From Chloranthus sessilifolius (Eukaryota > Streptophyta > Magnoliopsida > Chloranthales > Chloranthaceae): 64,000 nt of DNA. Below, one piece after another: positions 23,411-35,596 of this stretch. The DNA lies in NCBI GenBank assembly GCA_021018995.1, contig CM037586.1:5740328-5804327 (forward strand), given 5' to 3'. The position numbers were made by a program, and so were the translations under genes. Below the pieces are notes generated by a model. The model had not been told where the DNA came from, searched no databases, and saw only the letters and a list, made by a program, of their open reading frames with translations. Within the stretch, counting starts at the first letter, position 1. The number at the start of each line of letters is the position of its first letter.

Positions 23411-23606
23411 AAGGATTAAAATTTCGGAAAACCGATACATATCGTTCGAGCCCATAACCGATACGTATTAGACGATACGCATCGGTACCGGTCTAGTACA
23501 TTGGATAAAATGTATGGGAAACCATAGATACGGTACATTCAATGTACCGTATCGATGAGTTCCGATACCGATACGTATCGGTATAGGATGAAATTTTGAT
23601 CCATGG
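23411..23606. mobile_element. Family B MITE, GATACGTATCGG type, exact TSD
   Basis: The TSD TCACGTCC lies at 23403-23410 and 23607-23614. The left end AAGGATTAAAATTTCGG and the inverted right end CCATGGATCAAAATTTCATC are family B TIRs. The interior is tiled with ccgatacgtatcgg-like palindromes. 196 bp, no ORF. Confidence 0.85.
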
Positions 23607-23669
23607 TCACGTCCCACGCCAAATATCGGATCTTTCCCCACTTTATTTGTACCATAATCAATGTATATA

Positions 23670-24150
23670 CATACGGTATTGAACATAGTAGAGGGGTACA
23701 TGGGAGGCTCCATGGAAAACTCTAGAAAACTAGAGAAAGACCCTAGGAAGACTGGAGAACCGAAGAAGAGTGGAGAAGTCTCTAGGGAAAATTCTAGAAC
23801 TTTCCCAACCGTTGGATGTGAGACACATATCCCAATCTCATATCGTCCGTTGTATACTTTTTAGCCTATAAATAGGAAAGAGGGTTTCATTTGTAAGACA
23901 CTTCAACAATTATAAACATTCATGAGTGTAATACAAGTGTTCTTTCATTCCCTCTCCACTACAAAAAATAAGACTATTAGTGACATAGTTTTTTAATAAA
24001 AAACTGCCGCTAATAATCTTATTTCTTGTAGTGCTCTTAAGATCCCTTCTAGCTATTTGTGGGTTTTCGGTAATTAGACTAATCTTGAGATGCTAGGGAG
24101 CAACTAAGCGCAAAAGTCACACGGATTGTCAAGGCACAACACTAAGTCCG
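23670..24150 (+). mobile_element. Putative solo LTR (Copia-like), interrupted by a CACTA MITE
   Basis: LTR-like structure: tattgaacatagtagagggg at the left, a TATA box cctataaatagg at about 23862-23873, a following leader-like stretch (attcatgagtgtaatacaag) and a likely end cgtgaca near 24151. No clear TSD, and no primer site follows. Boundaries are approximate. Confidence 0.4.
23957..24033. mobile_element. 77-bp CACTA MITE with TSD CTC
   Basis: cactacaaaaaataagac and tcttatttcttgtagtg are inverted. The TSD CTC lies at 23954-23956 and 24034-24036. It is almost a pure hairpin and sits in the putative LTR. Confidence 0.85.
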
Positions 24151-24391
24151 TGACAACCAACTAAAAAAACGTAGCACAACTACTCCGTCCATCAACCATT
24201 TGAAGAGTGAGTTACGGTCTACCATGGTTACACTTACACATAAGTTTATGAGTTATCAAAATTGGGAGGCCCAAGGCGCTGCCTAACCCGCATGGACCCC
24301 ACCTGGTTCGTATGCATGGATCCACTAAGTTAAAAAAAAAAAAAAAAATTAACATTAGGTTTACTTTTTTTTTTGAATCAAGGATCTCAAG

Positions 24392-24608
24392 CATGCATGG
24401 TTCAAAATCTAGTCCCAAATTTAGATTTGGAGGTCACCGATACAATACTTTGAATGTATTGTAATGGGGCATTACATTTATACTGTACTGTGTCGAATTA
24501 TATGTACCAATATATCGTCCGGAGCCGGAATGTATCAGACGATACGTACCAGTTTTGGAGTTGGACTATATATATATATATATCGGAAAACCGGTATTTT
24601 AAACCATG
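24392..24608. mobile_element. Family B MITE
   Basis: The left end catggttcaaaatc and inverted right end CCATGGTTTAAAATACCGG match. The TSD is ATCTCAAG / GTCTCAAG (24384-24391, 24609-24616; one mismatch). The interior has gatacgtacc and a short (TA)n. Confidence 0.7.
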
Positions 24609-24616
24609 GTCTCAAG

Positions 24617-25220
24617 TCTCAATGGCTTCAGTTTCTTTATGTAGTTGTTCTTGTATCGTGTGAATGAATTAGTTACAAGTAAACTTCAACTCTAATTCAC
24701 TTAGATGGTGTGTGGTGCTTAGCACCAATAAAGAAGATAGTGTACCTAGCACAGTGTTATGTAATCTTGACCGTCCATTCAACAGACGATTCTTAGATGT
24801 ACCATATACGTAGTTGACCATCTATATCACTGTTTAATCTTTTATACTATCAATGTTGTTCTCGTATAAGAACAAAACTTGATCTTATCCTTCTAATCTT
24901 CCTATGCAAGAAAACAATTTCTACCGCATTTACAATTGTCTTTCCGTTCTTATAGTTTGGTTTCCATTTTTAGATTGAGCTTTTATATGATAGTACAACC
25001 TCTTAACTTTTATCAGAACCAGTGAATCTAGACCATCCATCAGATCGATGTGCCACCTCTGGGATAGACACATTTCCTCATTGACTAAGATTGGAGAGGC
25101 CACCATCTTTGATGATCCTACAAACCACACTGTAAAAGGTAGTATGGATTCTCTATTTCCAATATTAACTTAGTTAAGCAACTTCCTCCTCCCCTCAAAT
25201 TGAAGCATATTTCAACAGAA
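24617..25220. other. Spacer, no gene recognised
   Basis: Contains a short stretch similar to 13700-13730 (accgtccattcaaca), probably an unclassified repeat. No coding signal. Confidence 0.4.
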
Positions 25221-25633
25221 GGTGCCATTGTTTATACCCCTGAAATTGTAACCTTACCCATATTAACTTAGTTTGCCTCTTTGAATCATAGATCATGGAC
25301 GCATACTTGCACCATGCAGTCAATTTTTTATTCCACGTGGCACACATCCGTAAAAATTGACCGTAAAATTATATTTAAGCCCTAAAAATTGACCGTAAAA
25401 TTATATTTAAGTGTGATGGATGCTGCATGATTTTAGAGTAACTTTCCAAAATGGGTGCTAGGTTGAAAGCAAAATTGATCGTCTGATAGTACGCCCATGA
25501 TCTCAAAATCAATTGTCTAAAAAATTAGGACGAAAACTATCTTCAATGACTAATTCAGAGCAGTTGATGCATTTCGGCTAGAGGAGCTGGGGTACTGAGG
25601 TTAGAATCTCATACGGTCTAAATAATGGTACCC
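25221..25633. mobile_element. Family A MITE, complete
   Basis: TIRs are ggtgccattgtttatacccc and, from the right, gggtaccattatttagaccg. The hairpin arms carry gatcatggacg and cgcccatgatctcaaaatc. The TSD is decayed (about ttcaacaga / ttcaataaa). It abuts the next copy, which inserted into its flank. Confidence 0.75.
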
Positions 25634-25643
25634 TTTCAATAAA

Positions 25644-26056
25644 GGGTAGCTTTAATAGCACCCACAGAATCTTTCAGGGCACCTACTCCCAAAATCATTG
25701 ATTGCTTTGGATCAGATGATGAAGATCGCATTTCCCTCGAATCTCCCACAAAAGGGATCTAGATCATGGCGCACCTATCGGACGGTCAGTTTTCGAATCC
25801 ACATAGCACAATTCTCAAAAACTTGGCCCTAAAGTCAGTTTTGAGCATGATGTGTGCTATGTGATTTTAGGGCTACTTCTTAGGGATATGTGTTATGTGG
25901 AATATAAAACTGACCGTCAGCTAGGTGCACCATGATCTCAAGATCCCTTGTGTTGAAGATCAGGGTGAAACACGATTTTCATCATCTGATCAGAATCAAT
26001 CAATGTTTTGAGTGTAGGTGCCCTGGAAGATTCCGTAGGCACTATTACAACTATCC
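25644..26056. mobile_element. Family A MITE, complete, exact 9-bp TSD
   Basis: The TSD TTCAATAAA lies at 25635-25643 and 26057-26065. TIRs are GGGTAGCTTTAATAGCACCC and GGATAGTTGTAATAGTGCCT. Arms contain gatctagatcatggcgcacc and the complement around ggtgcaccatgatctcaaga. A 9-bp TSD is the Mutator signature. Confidence 0.9.
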
Positions 26057-26065
26057 TTCAATAAA

Positions 26066-26831
26066 TGGCGAAGAAGAAAAAAGTGATGTAGCACACTATG
26101 CAGGTTGCCTGAGGGTGTGATAGTCATATGGGTCTCGGCTGGGCTTGAGCCTGTCCGAAACGGGTCAGTATCTGTTAAAGTTAGTGGGGCCCAAAATATA
26201 AACGTGCCGGCTCGGTTTGATTAGTCTATGGGGCCAGATATGTGTTGTTGCAAAAGCCCGATTAAAACCCAGCTCGTTTACGCCAGGCTCTAACTCGGCC
26301 AAGCCCGGTCAATGAGCAGGGTATGGGCTAAGGTAGGTAAGCCCTATAAAAAATAGGCTTGTCCCAGTTCGATTAGTAAGTGGGTTGGGTATGGTTAGTT
26401 CAAAGAGACCCAATTATTATTGGCCCATTTAATGCCCGGCCTGGCCCATTGAGACCCCTAGATAGTGAGGATGTGATCTATTGCAATAAATGACCAGTGT
26501 TACCCTCAGCTTGTTTGAAAAAAAATACCGAAAATGTAAGAAAGTAAAATAATATTTCTACATTTTCCCATAAATATCCGAATTGTAAAAAATCATGGGA
26601 TTCCTTTGTTTCCCTTTATTTTTCGTTGTTTGGATAGTCACATTGGTAGCCAAAAAAACGCATGATCAAGGGAATCCTATTTTTGGATACATATGCAGGA
26701 AATTTTACGAAAATAACATATCCGAATAAAAAAAACCGTAATACCACAAAAGATCATTCAAACTGAAAAACAACTGTAATATCATAAAATTGATCATCCA
26801 CAAGAATGATCTACAAAAATGACCATCCACA
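26066..26831. other. Unclassified repeats, no gene
   Basis: 26110-26460 is GC-richer, with words such as gggcttgagcctg and ggcccattgagacccctag, resembling short elements that end in TAGGGGTC. 26505-26735 is copy 2 of the dispersed repeat at 14490-14720. Confidence 0.5.
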
Positions 26832-27045
26832 TAAATGACTAATCATGGGCGTGAGTCTATCGTTAGACGATCAAATTTTGATTCCGCGTGGAGATCATGG
26901 ACGTACCTTGAGAGGGATTCGAGGGTCACTTTTGGGATGTGTTCAACTTGAAATTAACATCTGGCTGTCTAATAAGTGAGTCATAATCTAAAGATCAATT
27001 CAATGAAATATTGGGGGAAAAATAATTTTGATCATGTGTCTAATA
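26832..27045. repeat. Family A MITE, internally deleted
   Basis: Carries agacgatcaaattttgattcc, gatcatggacgtacc and the right arm gggatgtgttcaac with tcataatctaaagatc. The arms are shortened. Confidence 0.55.
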
Positions 27046-27065
27046 CCCGTATACAAGTAACATAA

Positions 27066-27192
27066 CACTACAAAAAATAAGACTAAAAACTGCCACTATT
27101 AACAAAAAAACTATTAAGTTATAAAGACTATTAGTGGCAAGGGTAATAGCGGCAGTTTTTGGGTGTCACTAACAGTCTTATTTTTTGTAGTG
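27066..27192. mobile_element. CACTA MITE with TSD TAA
   Basis: cactacaaaaaataagact and cttattttttgtagtg are inverted. The TSD TAA lies at 27063-27065 and 27193-27195. Internal arms agtggcaaggg / cactaacagtc. Confidence 0.85.
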
Positions 27193-27229
27193 TAAAATAA
27201 TTGGACGCCTCCTTGTCGCCGTGAATACC

Positions 27230-28860
27230 ATTTCAAACCCTCAGATCTTTGAGTCAATAGATTTTGAGATTATGGTCCAATCATTAGATGGACAGATGTT
27301 AATTTACGTAACATATGATCGATTTTAAAATGTACCCTTACAAGTGCACAAGATCTGTTGTAGAACGGTGAAATCAAGGGTGTCGTACCCACAGGAAAGC
27401 GCGAAATTTAATTAATCCTTAAAGAGATTTAAAACACCCAAGGAAGTACCAAGGGAGAGAAAATTGATTTACCACACAAGTCTAGATGCAATAAAATAAA
27501 TCAATCTAAGCCAGAACAAATTATGATAAAGAAAAATGACAGTTTATGAAATGATCAATGAGTTAGCTTACCATCGATTCGTAACTTTTCTACCATTTAA
27601 CTCATAATTTCTTTTAAATCAAAATACCATCATTTATTAGGAAAACAAATTAATCGAGAAGAACATGACTATTAATCTGACATACCTTATCTAAAAATTA
27701 TGACTCAGTCTATCATTGCGGTATGAATCATGTAAAAAACATAGCGTATCTCAAAACTTTAAGTCATGACAATGATAAATTAATCATTTTGCAGCCTAAA
27801 TCGGCCTGCAGGAACAGATCTAGATGGAGTGCCTCTTTTACAGTCGTTGAAAACCACGATCAACGACTGTAAACGAAGACTCGATAATATTTAATCAAGC
27901 ACACACTTATGACAGAATGATTAAATGACAATACCATGAAATTGTGGAATCAATAATAGAACAATTACTTATTTACGGTTCGCTTCCTCCTTGAGCAAGT
28001 GAATTTAGCCGCTCATCCTCGGTGTACAAGCCTGTTGTAGATCCGAAGACATCATCTTAATAATGCTCTTTTATTTATCACAAAATTTCTCCTTACAATG
28101 CTTTTATTTCTAGGTACAATTTATGCTTTAAAAGTTGTCAAGAAGAAGAAAATCAAAACTTACTATAATCTACTAAGAGAAGAAGAAGGACCTAAAAACA
28201 AATGAGATAACCAACCCCTTAACCTTAAGCCATAGCTTTGTTTTTATAGGAGCCGGTCATAACAATTTTCATAATAGGCTCAATCGATTGAGAATCCATT
28301 CTCAATCGATTGAGTCTAAGTTGACCAAATTTGAATTCGAAATTCAAATTTGAAGTAGAGGGAAAAGCTGACTTCCTGGTCAATTGTTTGAGGATGGATT
28401 CTCAATCGATTGACACATAGGGGTAAGATCTTCCTTCTTCTGATGGATGCTAAGGTCAATCACTTATTTTCATGAATTTTAATGTTTCTGTTGACTTCTT
28501 GGTCCACTGTTCTTCTGTAACCTTTAATTATCCTCTTTTATGCTCTTTGAATATCCAGTGGTCAGAAACACCTGTAATCATTAAAACTATATAACAACCA
28601 TCAGATGCTTTCATCGGATAGCTAAATGTAAGAATTAAGGTGTGAAATATAGTCACATTTCGACACCGATCAACACACCTCGAATAAATTATCTGAGAAA
28701 TATAATCGATATATGCTCATAATCACATTCATTTTTTGGAATGTGTATATGTGAAATCAAAATCTGATTGCCTGATTTGAAGATCTAATGTATCGAAGAT
28801 TGAGCTGAAAAATAATATTTATCATTAGATTAAAAAGTTTACTATTTAAGCACATAATAC
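27230..28860. repeat. Family A MITE split by a retrotransposon-like insertion
   Basis: The left arm (27236-27330, gattttgagattatggtcc) and right arm (28690-28860, ggaatgtgtatatgtg) of one family A copy are separated by about 1.3 kb. The insert starts tgtacccttacaag and contains a ggtgtcgtacccacagg motif often seen in plant LTR-type repeats. It ends near ccgatcaaca at 28674. It also has a caatcgattgagaatcc palindrome near 28285. No coding sequence and no certain TSD. Confidence 0.45.
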
Positions 28861-29017
28861 TCGAGTTGAGAACAAAGAATTTTGAATTTTAATTACAAAT
28901 ACCCTATTGCTTGTAAATAAGGATGATGAGAATAATCACAAAATATATTAGGATGCTTTCACTTACAACTTACCATTCTTTCTTCTCAACTTGGACTTCA
29001 ATGCTTAAATTATTTGA

Positions 29018-29375
29018 CTATTTGAAATCATGTGATGGAGATTGTTTTTCGCCCGAATCTTCAATACAAATGATTTTGAGATCATAGAATTGCTATCAGA
29101 CGATCAAGTTTTGATTATGTATGATACACATCCCAAATATTACACGATTATGGTGTATATAAAAGTGATTTTTAGATCACTTTTTGTGATATATATCAAG
29201 TGGAATAAAAAACTGACTCCTTGATGATAGGCCCATGAGCACGAAATCCACTGTATAGAAGATTAAAGTGAAGAACAATCATCATCATCCGATTCAAAGC
29301 AATCAACGATTCAAATCAATCCATAGTTTTCGTCCGCAAAAACTTGTGTGATATTACTAATAAACGGGTGAGAAG
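29018..29375. mobile_element. Family A MITE, near complete
   Basis: The left arm gattttgagatcatagaatt with atcagacgatcaagttttg pairs with the right arm aaaactgactccttgatgat and a gcccatgagcac block. No clear TSD. Confidence 0.6.
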
Positions 29376-30039
29376 TGTCATACTCTTTTTCTTCTCCACT
29401 CGTCATGTTATTTTCCAATCTCAACAAATTAAAATGTCGAGGGGTACCCTCGAACTCTTCACTCGAAAATGAGCGAAAAGCTTGTGTTTTGTATTCGGAC
29501 CCATAACTCGCTGCCAAATACGAAAAATAGAATCTGAGTCTAATCAAGTATCCCATTGTTTCCCCATATTATATTTAGTTCCCAACGGGCGAAACTCCTA
29601 AGCTTTAATCCGGGCCTTTCTGGCGGGCCAGACCCATTTCTGGAGGTGGTTGAGTTCAGTTGTATGGGTAGACTTCTATCAAGCAGCGAAGAGCGTCAAT
29701 ATTGTGGTCCCACCTCTGACCGCGTCAACGAAGACCGATTCCACCTATATGTTGCCGTATCTCACGAAAATTCAGACACCTTTATTTGTGCCAACCAAAT
29801 CTAAAATGGTGGAGATTGTTTTTTTATCTCAACCCTTCGCATAGTAAATCTTTAGGTTACGAGTGTATCATCATCCAATCAATTTTGTTATGAACACTGA
29901 TATATGACATACCACAAACATCAGATCATTCAACGACTGCTTATGTGGTTCTATGCAAGTGCAATGGGTCCCACTAATACAGGTGGGGCCACATTGCGTC
30001 ACATAAGCAGTCCCTTGTTGGTCTATTCCTTGAGGTCTT
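29376..30039. other. Spacer, no gene recognised
   Basis: Open frames of about 80 codons on both strands (29311-29556 and 29556-29804) have no recognisable similarity and overlap repeat arms. I do not call genes here. Confidence 0.4.
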
Positions 30040-30215
30040 CTTTTTATTACATGTGACACACATTTTTAAAAAATGACCAAACAATCCCGTGGTACACAAC
30101 ATGCTCGATTGGGATTTTAAGCTTATTTTTAAGATATGTGTCACATGAAATCAAAAATTGATCGTATGATGGTATACAATGATTTCAACTTTCATTGTGC
30201 AGAAAATAGGGGTTA
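30040..30215. repeat. Family A MITE core fragment
   Basis: Carries the two pairing core blocks only: catgtgacacacattttta and atatgtgtcacatgaaatc, followed by tgatcgtatgatggta. Confidence 0.55.
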
Positions 30216-30222
30216 AGAATGA

Positions 30223-30605
30223 CAGCACCCGTTTAATAGTAAATACCACAGTTTTTCACGAATGAAAATCATTGACCGATTTGAATTAGATGATGAAGAT
30301 ATTGTTTTACTTCAATCTTCCAAAATCCAGATCTTATGATCATGTCGAACCTATCAGGCGGTGAGATGTTGATTCCACATAGCACACATCCCTAAAAGCG
30401 ACTTAGATCATGGACAAAAGAGTTGACCTTCACTTTTAGAGATGTGTTGTGTGGAATCAATATCTGACTATTTGATAGGTGCTCCATTATCTTAAGATCT
30501 ATCGTGAAGAAGATTGAAACAAAACAAAAAATTTACATTCCCTAAGTCAAATCAGGCAATGGTTTTCACCTGTGAAATAAGCGTGTGATACTATTAATCA
30601 CTTGA
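30223..30605. mobile_element. Family A MITE
   Basis: The left end cccgtttaatagtaaatacc and right end gtgatactattaatcac pair. Arms hold cagatcttatgatcatg and cattatcttaagatct. The core cacatagcacacatcccta pairs with tagagatgtgttgtgtgg. Confidence 0.65.
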
Positions 30606-30682
30606 GAATAACCGTACCTCTAACAAATTCTCAAGCTTTATATGCCCGTATGATCCGCTCTTTTCAGACAACTAAAGAAGAA

Positions 30683-31025
30683 GGCTGGTGCTACTACTTA
30701 CCACTCTACCTTATTTTTTAGCCTTAGCCTTCCACACAATAGATTTAAAGATCATAAGACCAACGGTAGAAGATCAATTATTGATTCGGCATGACACACA
30801 TTTCAAAAAGTGAACATAAACTATATACGATGGTACATCATATATTCACTTTTTGGGATGTGTCATGTGGAATCAATATCTAATGGTCTGATGGTAATTA
30901 AGTTCATGATCTCAAGATCTTTTTTGTGAAAACTTGGGTCCATCATATGCTTCAAAGCAGCCAACAGTTTTTACTTTTATTAAGTAGGTGCCTATAACAT
31001 AAGGGGTGCGATCATAACATCAGTC
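30683..31025. mobile_element. Family A MITE, complete
   Basis: TIRs are GGCTGGTGCTACTACTTACC and, from the right, GACTGATGTTATGATCGCAC. Flanks aagaagaa / aaagaaaa may be a decayed TSD. A long perfect-looking core hairpin is formed by catatacgatgg-type words. Confidence 0.7.
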
Positions 31026-31251
31026 AAAGAAAAATATCATTTAACACGAAATTTTCCTTGATAAATTGATATAGCCAAGTGGGCCGGCCCATACACCATC
31101 ATCGATTTTGTACATGTTGCACACAACTTCAACAGTTTGAAATTGGCAAGGGCGTTCTCTCTCTTGCTCCTACTTGCGGTTTCTCTGTCAAGCGTTCTTT
31201 CATTGCTGGGCAATGGGCACCTGCATCAACAATCCAAGAATCTCTCTTTTC

Positions 31252-31405
31252 AACTAGGCGATGAAGATAAATTTTCCTTCCAATCTTCCATACAATGAAC
31301 TACAAATCTACTGCTTGATAGTACCCATGATTTCAAGATCCATTGTATAGAAGAATGGGGCGAATAATGATCTCCATTGTCGGATTCAAAGTAGTCTAAC
31401 AACTT
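31252..31405. repeat. Family A MITE with deleted core
   Basis: Arm ends only: gatgaagataaattttcctt and atgatttcaagatccattgt, then gcgaataatgatctcc. Confidence 0.55.
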
Positions 31406-31509
31406 AAACATGTGAAATCCAAGTTGAAAAGAAAGATTCCTTGATTGTAAATACAAATACTCGTAATTATTGACAACTGGCCGATTTGGCTTTCTTTTCA
31501 ACTTGGTAT

Positions 31510-31900
31510 TTGTTAAGGGCATCTATGTTAGGGCCTACCCAATTACTTAGGGTTCCTACATTGTTGATTGCATCGAAAGAGATGATGAAGATTGCTTTTC
31601 ATCTAATAGTTTTCCACACAATTTATCTTGACAACATGGGCATACCATCAAGCCGTCCAAGTATAAAAAAAGTGTTCCTAAAATCATGTTTAATCGCGAT
31701 GTGTCCCACTTGATTTTTAAGTTACTTTTTTGGGATTTGTGTCACATGGACTACCAAGCTTACTACCTTAGGGTGTGCCCATCGTGTTAAGATCAATCAT
31801 ATGGGAGAGTGGGATGAAAATCTCTTTTCATTGTCGGATTCAATACAGTCAATAGGTTTACATTTCATGCTCACCTATTTACCGAAAGCACCTACTTAAT
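31510..31900. mobile_element. Family A MITE, diverged
   Basis: tatcttgacaacatgggcat and accatcaagccgtccaa pair with the right arm gggtgtgcccatcgtgttaa. The core has gtgtcccacttgattttt. Confidence 0.6.
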
Positions 31901-32850
31901 GATGTCCAGCTGTGTGGTGGGTATTAGCGCACACCTTCATTAAGTGGGCACTTTCAATAAATAAGTAGGCGCAAATAGAGGTACAAGTTGGCCCTTCCAC
32001 ATGATTTGAAAGAGTGGCTTAGTATGTTGGGCACATGTGTCATGTGAAAATACATTTAAGCCGTATGAGTTGAAGTATTGATCTAAAGATCTTAGGTGAA
32101 GACGGCTGTCCCTAAATATGACCTTTATCATATGATTTGATGCAATCATATGATAAAGATCTTTAGATCAAAACTTCAAATAGTTGAATGTGTTGAATTA
32201 TATGATAGATCCACTTGAGCCCAAAATCTTTAGATCGGGGCCTTCAAATCAAATGGTTTAGATTATACTTTTTTCATTGCACAAATCCCCAAAATACAAT
32301 TCTTTTTAATAGATTCTGTGCAACATACAAACTTTTCATGTGCAAGTAATGGTTGCTTAATTAAATTCGATCGGTTTATTTACATTTTTTCTTCTAGGGT
32401 GATTTATTTTTAACATACAGCCACTATTGGGTAACCCACTTCAAGAGAATCCTGCGTTCGCAACCATATGACTAAATTATCTATTTTATTTAGAGTTATA
32501 CCTCTTGGCGAGCGGTCAGCAAAATTTGGAAGGTATGTTTTTTATTCAAGGTTTGCAGTCGACCGACTCGGACGGTCAAACAGTCAACCGGTTGAGCAGG
32601 CAGTCGATCAGGCTGATATTCTTTTCAAGATTTGCAGGTGATTGAAATTTTTATTGGTCGCCCGCTCCATTGCTTGTTCAATTGACGCTCGGACGAGTGG
32701 GCGGCTGATCGGGCGTCTAACCAGCCACTTGATAAGTCGATCGGTCAGTCACCCTATCGATCACCCCTCGAGCAAGCGAAAGAAAAAGAGGGACATTCTT
32801 GGTATTTTTCTGATGGAATAATAGTTGCCCATAGTTTTTTTTTTTTTATG
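31901..32850. other. Spacer, repeat-derived, no gene
   Basis: A short direct/inverted block around atatgataaagatctttagatc (32149-32170) and a stretch rich in gatcgg/cggtcag words (32560-32765) look repeat-derived. No coding similarity. Confidence 0.45.
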
Positions 32851-33207
32851 ATTAAAGTTAGGGATGTGTAGAAAACCCACCAAACCGATCCGACGGATCG
32901 AAGCCGATCGAAATTTCGGTTCGATTTCGATTTTAGGGCATGCTGGTTTGATTTCGTTTATAGAAATGTGACTTATCGGTTTTTTGGTTCGGTTTCATTT
33001 TTGAAGTAAAATACCCGAAACCGAACTGATAAGAAATTGAAAATAGGGTATTACTTAGGTGCATACAAAAATAGGTTACAATTAAAATTTAAGCATTTCG
33101 CAAATAACCCTCTAACTTATCTTGAAATTACAAATAATCCCTTGACTTAAGCCTATTTGCACTTCTGTCTTGGATTAGCACTTTTGTATCCATAAAACAC
33201 CATGGGT

Positions 33208-33874
33208 TAGGGTTGTGCAAAAAACCAACCGAACCGACCTGACAGACCGAAATTTTGATTCGGTTTCGGTTTTAGGGCATATTAGTTCGGTTTCGATTTT
33301 GAAAAAGTGGCTTATCAGGTTATTGGTTTCGGTTTTAACGTAAAAACCCCGAAACCAAATCGATAAGAAACCGATAATAGAGTATTTCTTCGGTGCATAT
33401 AAAAATAGGTTGCAATTAAAATTTTCTCTTTTAAAAGCTGAACTTAAAAGTTAAAATGTAGAAACTAGAAAATAAGGGATAAAACTTAAAACTTAAAACA
33501 AGCAAAAAGCCAAAAACCCTTCCTGTTCCATTACCGCTTCTCAGTTCCCATCGGCCACCTTTGGCCGTTTGCCATACTTTCGCTCGTTGAGGTCGTCCAT
33601 CACAAGCCACACGGCCACACTCAACAACAAACAACAAGTTTCTTTCTCTCTCTCTCTCTCTCTATTCTTCATTGTCTCTCTCTCTTGTATTTCTTTTTTA
33701 ATTTTACAAACAAAAAAATTGAGGTTTAGAAACCGAAAATCGATCGAACCGATAACTATCGGTTTGATTTCGGTTTAGAGGCTTATCAGTTTGGTTTCGA
33801 TTTGAGAAACTAGAAACAGATAGTTATCGGTTCGGTTTCGGTTTAGCATGAAAACCGACCCGATAACACCCCTA
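33208..33874. mobile_element. Element R copy 2, nested in the MULE
   Basis: 667 bp with ends tagggttgtgc and inverted TAGGGGTGTTATC. TSD CCATGGGT / CCTTGGGT (33200-33207, 33875-33882; one mismatch). It contains a (CT)n run at 33640-33662 and clusters of gataactatcggtt palindromes. It lies about 50 bp inside the MULE left TIR. Confidence 0.85.
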
Positions 33875-34019
33875 CCTTGGGTAGCGGAGCCACAATTTTA
33901 AAAGCACCTATCCGTGATAGGGCCTAGCATGTTACTCCCCTCTTATGGGAGAAATTTATTATAATTTACAATTGTGCCACAACCCATAAGTGGTGTAGTT
34001 GGCACCAAATTATACCTCT

Positions 34020-34265
34020 ATTTGCACCTTACGGGCACCCCTTACAAAAACCGATTTGCATCGAATAAACGCACCCTACCAATCAAACGGGCAGAACGGT
34101 CGGATGCATGGTGCAGATGGCACAAAAAATAGACGTTATTATTTACAATATACGAACTCCTTACAATATGCACTAGATCTGCATCCAGTAAATGCACCCC
34201 ACCAATCGGACGGTCAGATCACTCGTATGCATGGCGTAGATGGCGTCAAAAATATATGCATGGTC
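34020..34265. repeat. Two imperfect tandem units inside the MULE
   Basis: Two units of about 115 bp share aatgcaccccaccaatcgg-like and tgcatggtgcagatgg-like words (first 34060-34130, second 34185-34245). Function unknown. Confidence 0.55.
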
Positions 34266-34439
34266 ATGTACTCAAAAATCATCAGACAATCTTCACCCTT
34301 TTACGCACTATAAATATCTAGAAAATCATAAAAACGAGAACTTGAACACGTGAAAAAAATTGTTTCCTAAATAAACATCATACAAACTAATTTAAAGGAT
34401 TTTTCAAAGACAAACAGATTTATCATCAGACGATTAGAT

Positions 34440-34775
34440 TTATCCCTCATTCTTTATGGAACTAGTGATCTTGAACCTCTTTGCGAGGTCTTCTATCTCA
34501 TTGGTGACTGTGACTGTAACGTCAATTTCCACTAGCTTTTTGCCTTCACGTTTGACCGATGGATTCGCAATCCCCGATGTTCCATCCTGTCACTTATAAA
34601 ACCCACATTCATAGCATCTAAAATATTAGCGTCCTGAGTTTCTTTCTGAATTTGAAACATGATGGGTCAAAGGCTTTTTACAGTAGTAAAGCGGTGTATC
34701 TTTACACTCAATCGACTTTCTCTTCGGGCAATCCTTAACGCAATGCCCTCATTCGCGGCATCTGAAACACATCCA
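34440..34775 (-). pseudogene. CCHC zinc-knuckle remnant within the MULE
   Basis: Minus-strand reading gives CFRC...GHCVKDCPK, a C-x2-C-x4-H-x4-C knuckle (34728-34769) with a TGA inside it, then a second partial CYECGFYK block and EIEDLAKRFK. It lies about 0.8 kb past the transposase C-terminus, which has its own terminal knuckle. It may be a captured host zinc-knuckle gene fragment or an extra domain of the transposase. Low certainty on origin. Confidence 0.5.
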
Positions 34776-34799
34776 TCTGACTTAAAATATCTGTTATAT

Positions 34800-35500
34800 G
34801 AACTGTTTGAATAAAAAATATAGACCCAACATCACATAAAACAATAAATCATATATAAAACAATAACATTGTATATCATGTATATATAACAGCCATACAC
34901 GTTGCAAGCAGCAATAACATTGTATACTACGTATAAACTACCCAGCTTCTCAACAACAACTATACACGTTGACAATTGTAAATCCACTTAATACCATATA
35001 AACACACTTAGAATCATACAAACCATATATAAATAACCCAACTGGAACAACAACCTATAAACCATGTATAAGAGATGAAAATCATAAATAAACCAATAAC
35101 ACCATGTGAATCATGTATAAATGATGAAAATCATATATAAACCAATGGTACTATGTATGAACCTAACAACATCATGTATAAACCCAACAGCACCATGTAA
35201 ATCATATAATAAAGAAAGCAACAACAACAGCCATAGGAACCATGTATAAATGGAGAAAAGCTCAAAAATCATATAAGATTGTTCAAAGCATATGTTAGTT
35301 TATTATATTCAAACCATATATACTTAAGCACACACACCATATGTTAGTTTCCTAAATATACCCAGCATTGTTCAAACCCAACCTGTACTGTACCAAATAT
35401 TTTGGTACCCTAAAAACACAACCAAAATTCTAGTAACTATATGAACATTTATATATAAGTCTATTCTCTTCTAAAAAAAATCATATATAAACCTCAATCA
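34800..35500. repeat. Degenerate A-rich repeat inside the MULE
   Basis: Many loose copies of words such as accatgtataaa, catatataaacc and aacaacaaca. No coding signal. It probably lies 3' of the transposase gene or in its intron. Confidence 0.5.
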
Positions 35501-35596
35501 AGATCTCGGCCTCCTTGCAGCACCTTCATGTCCTCTTCCACTTCCACTGGCTAATCCACTCCCCCAAGCTGCTCCACGTGCACCAGCCCTTACACT

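Noticed and set aside
29311-29804. Two neighbouring open frames of about 80 codons on opposite strands
   Set aside because: No recognisable family, no promoter or splice signals, and overlap with a family A MITE.
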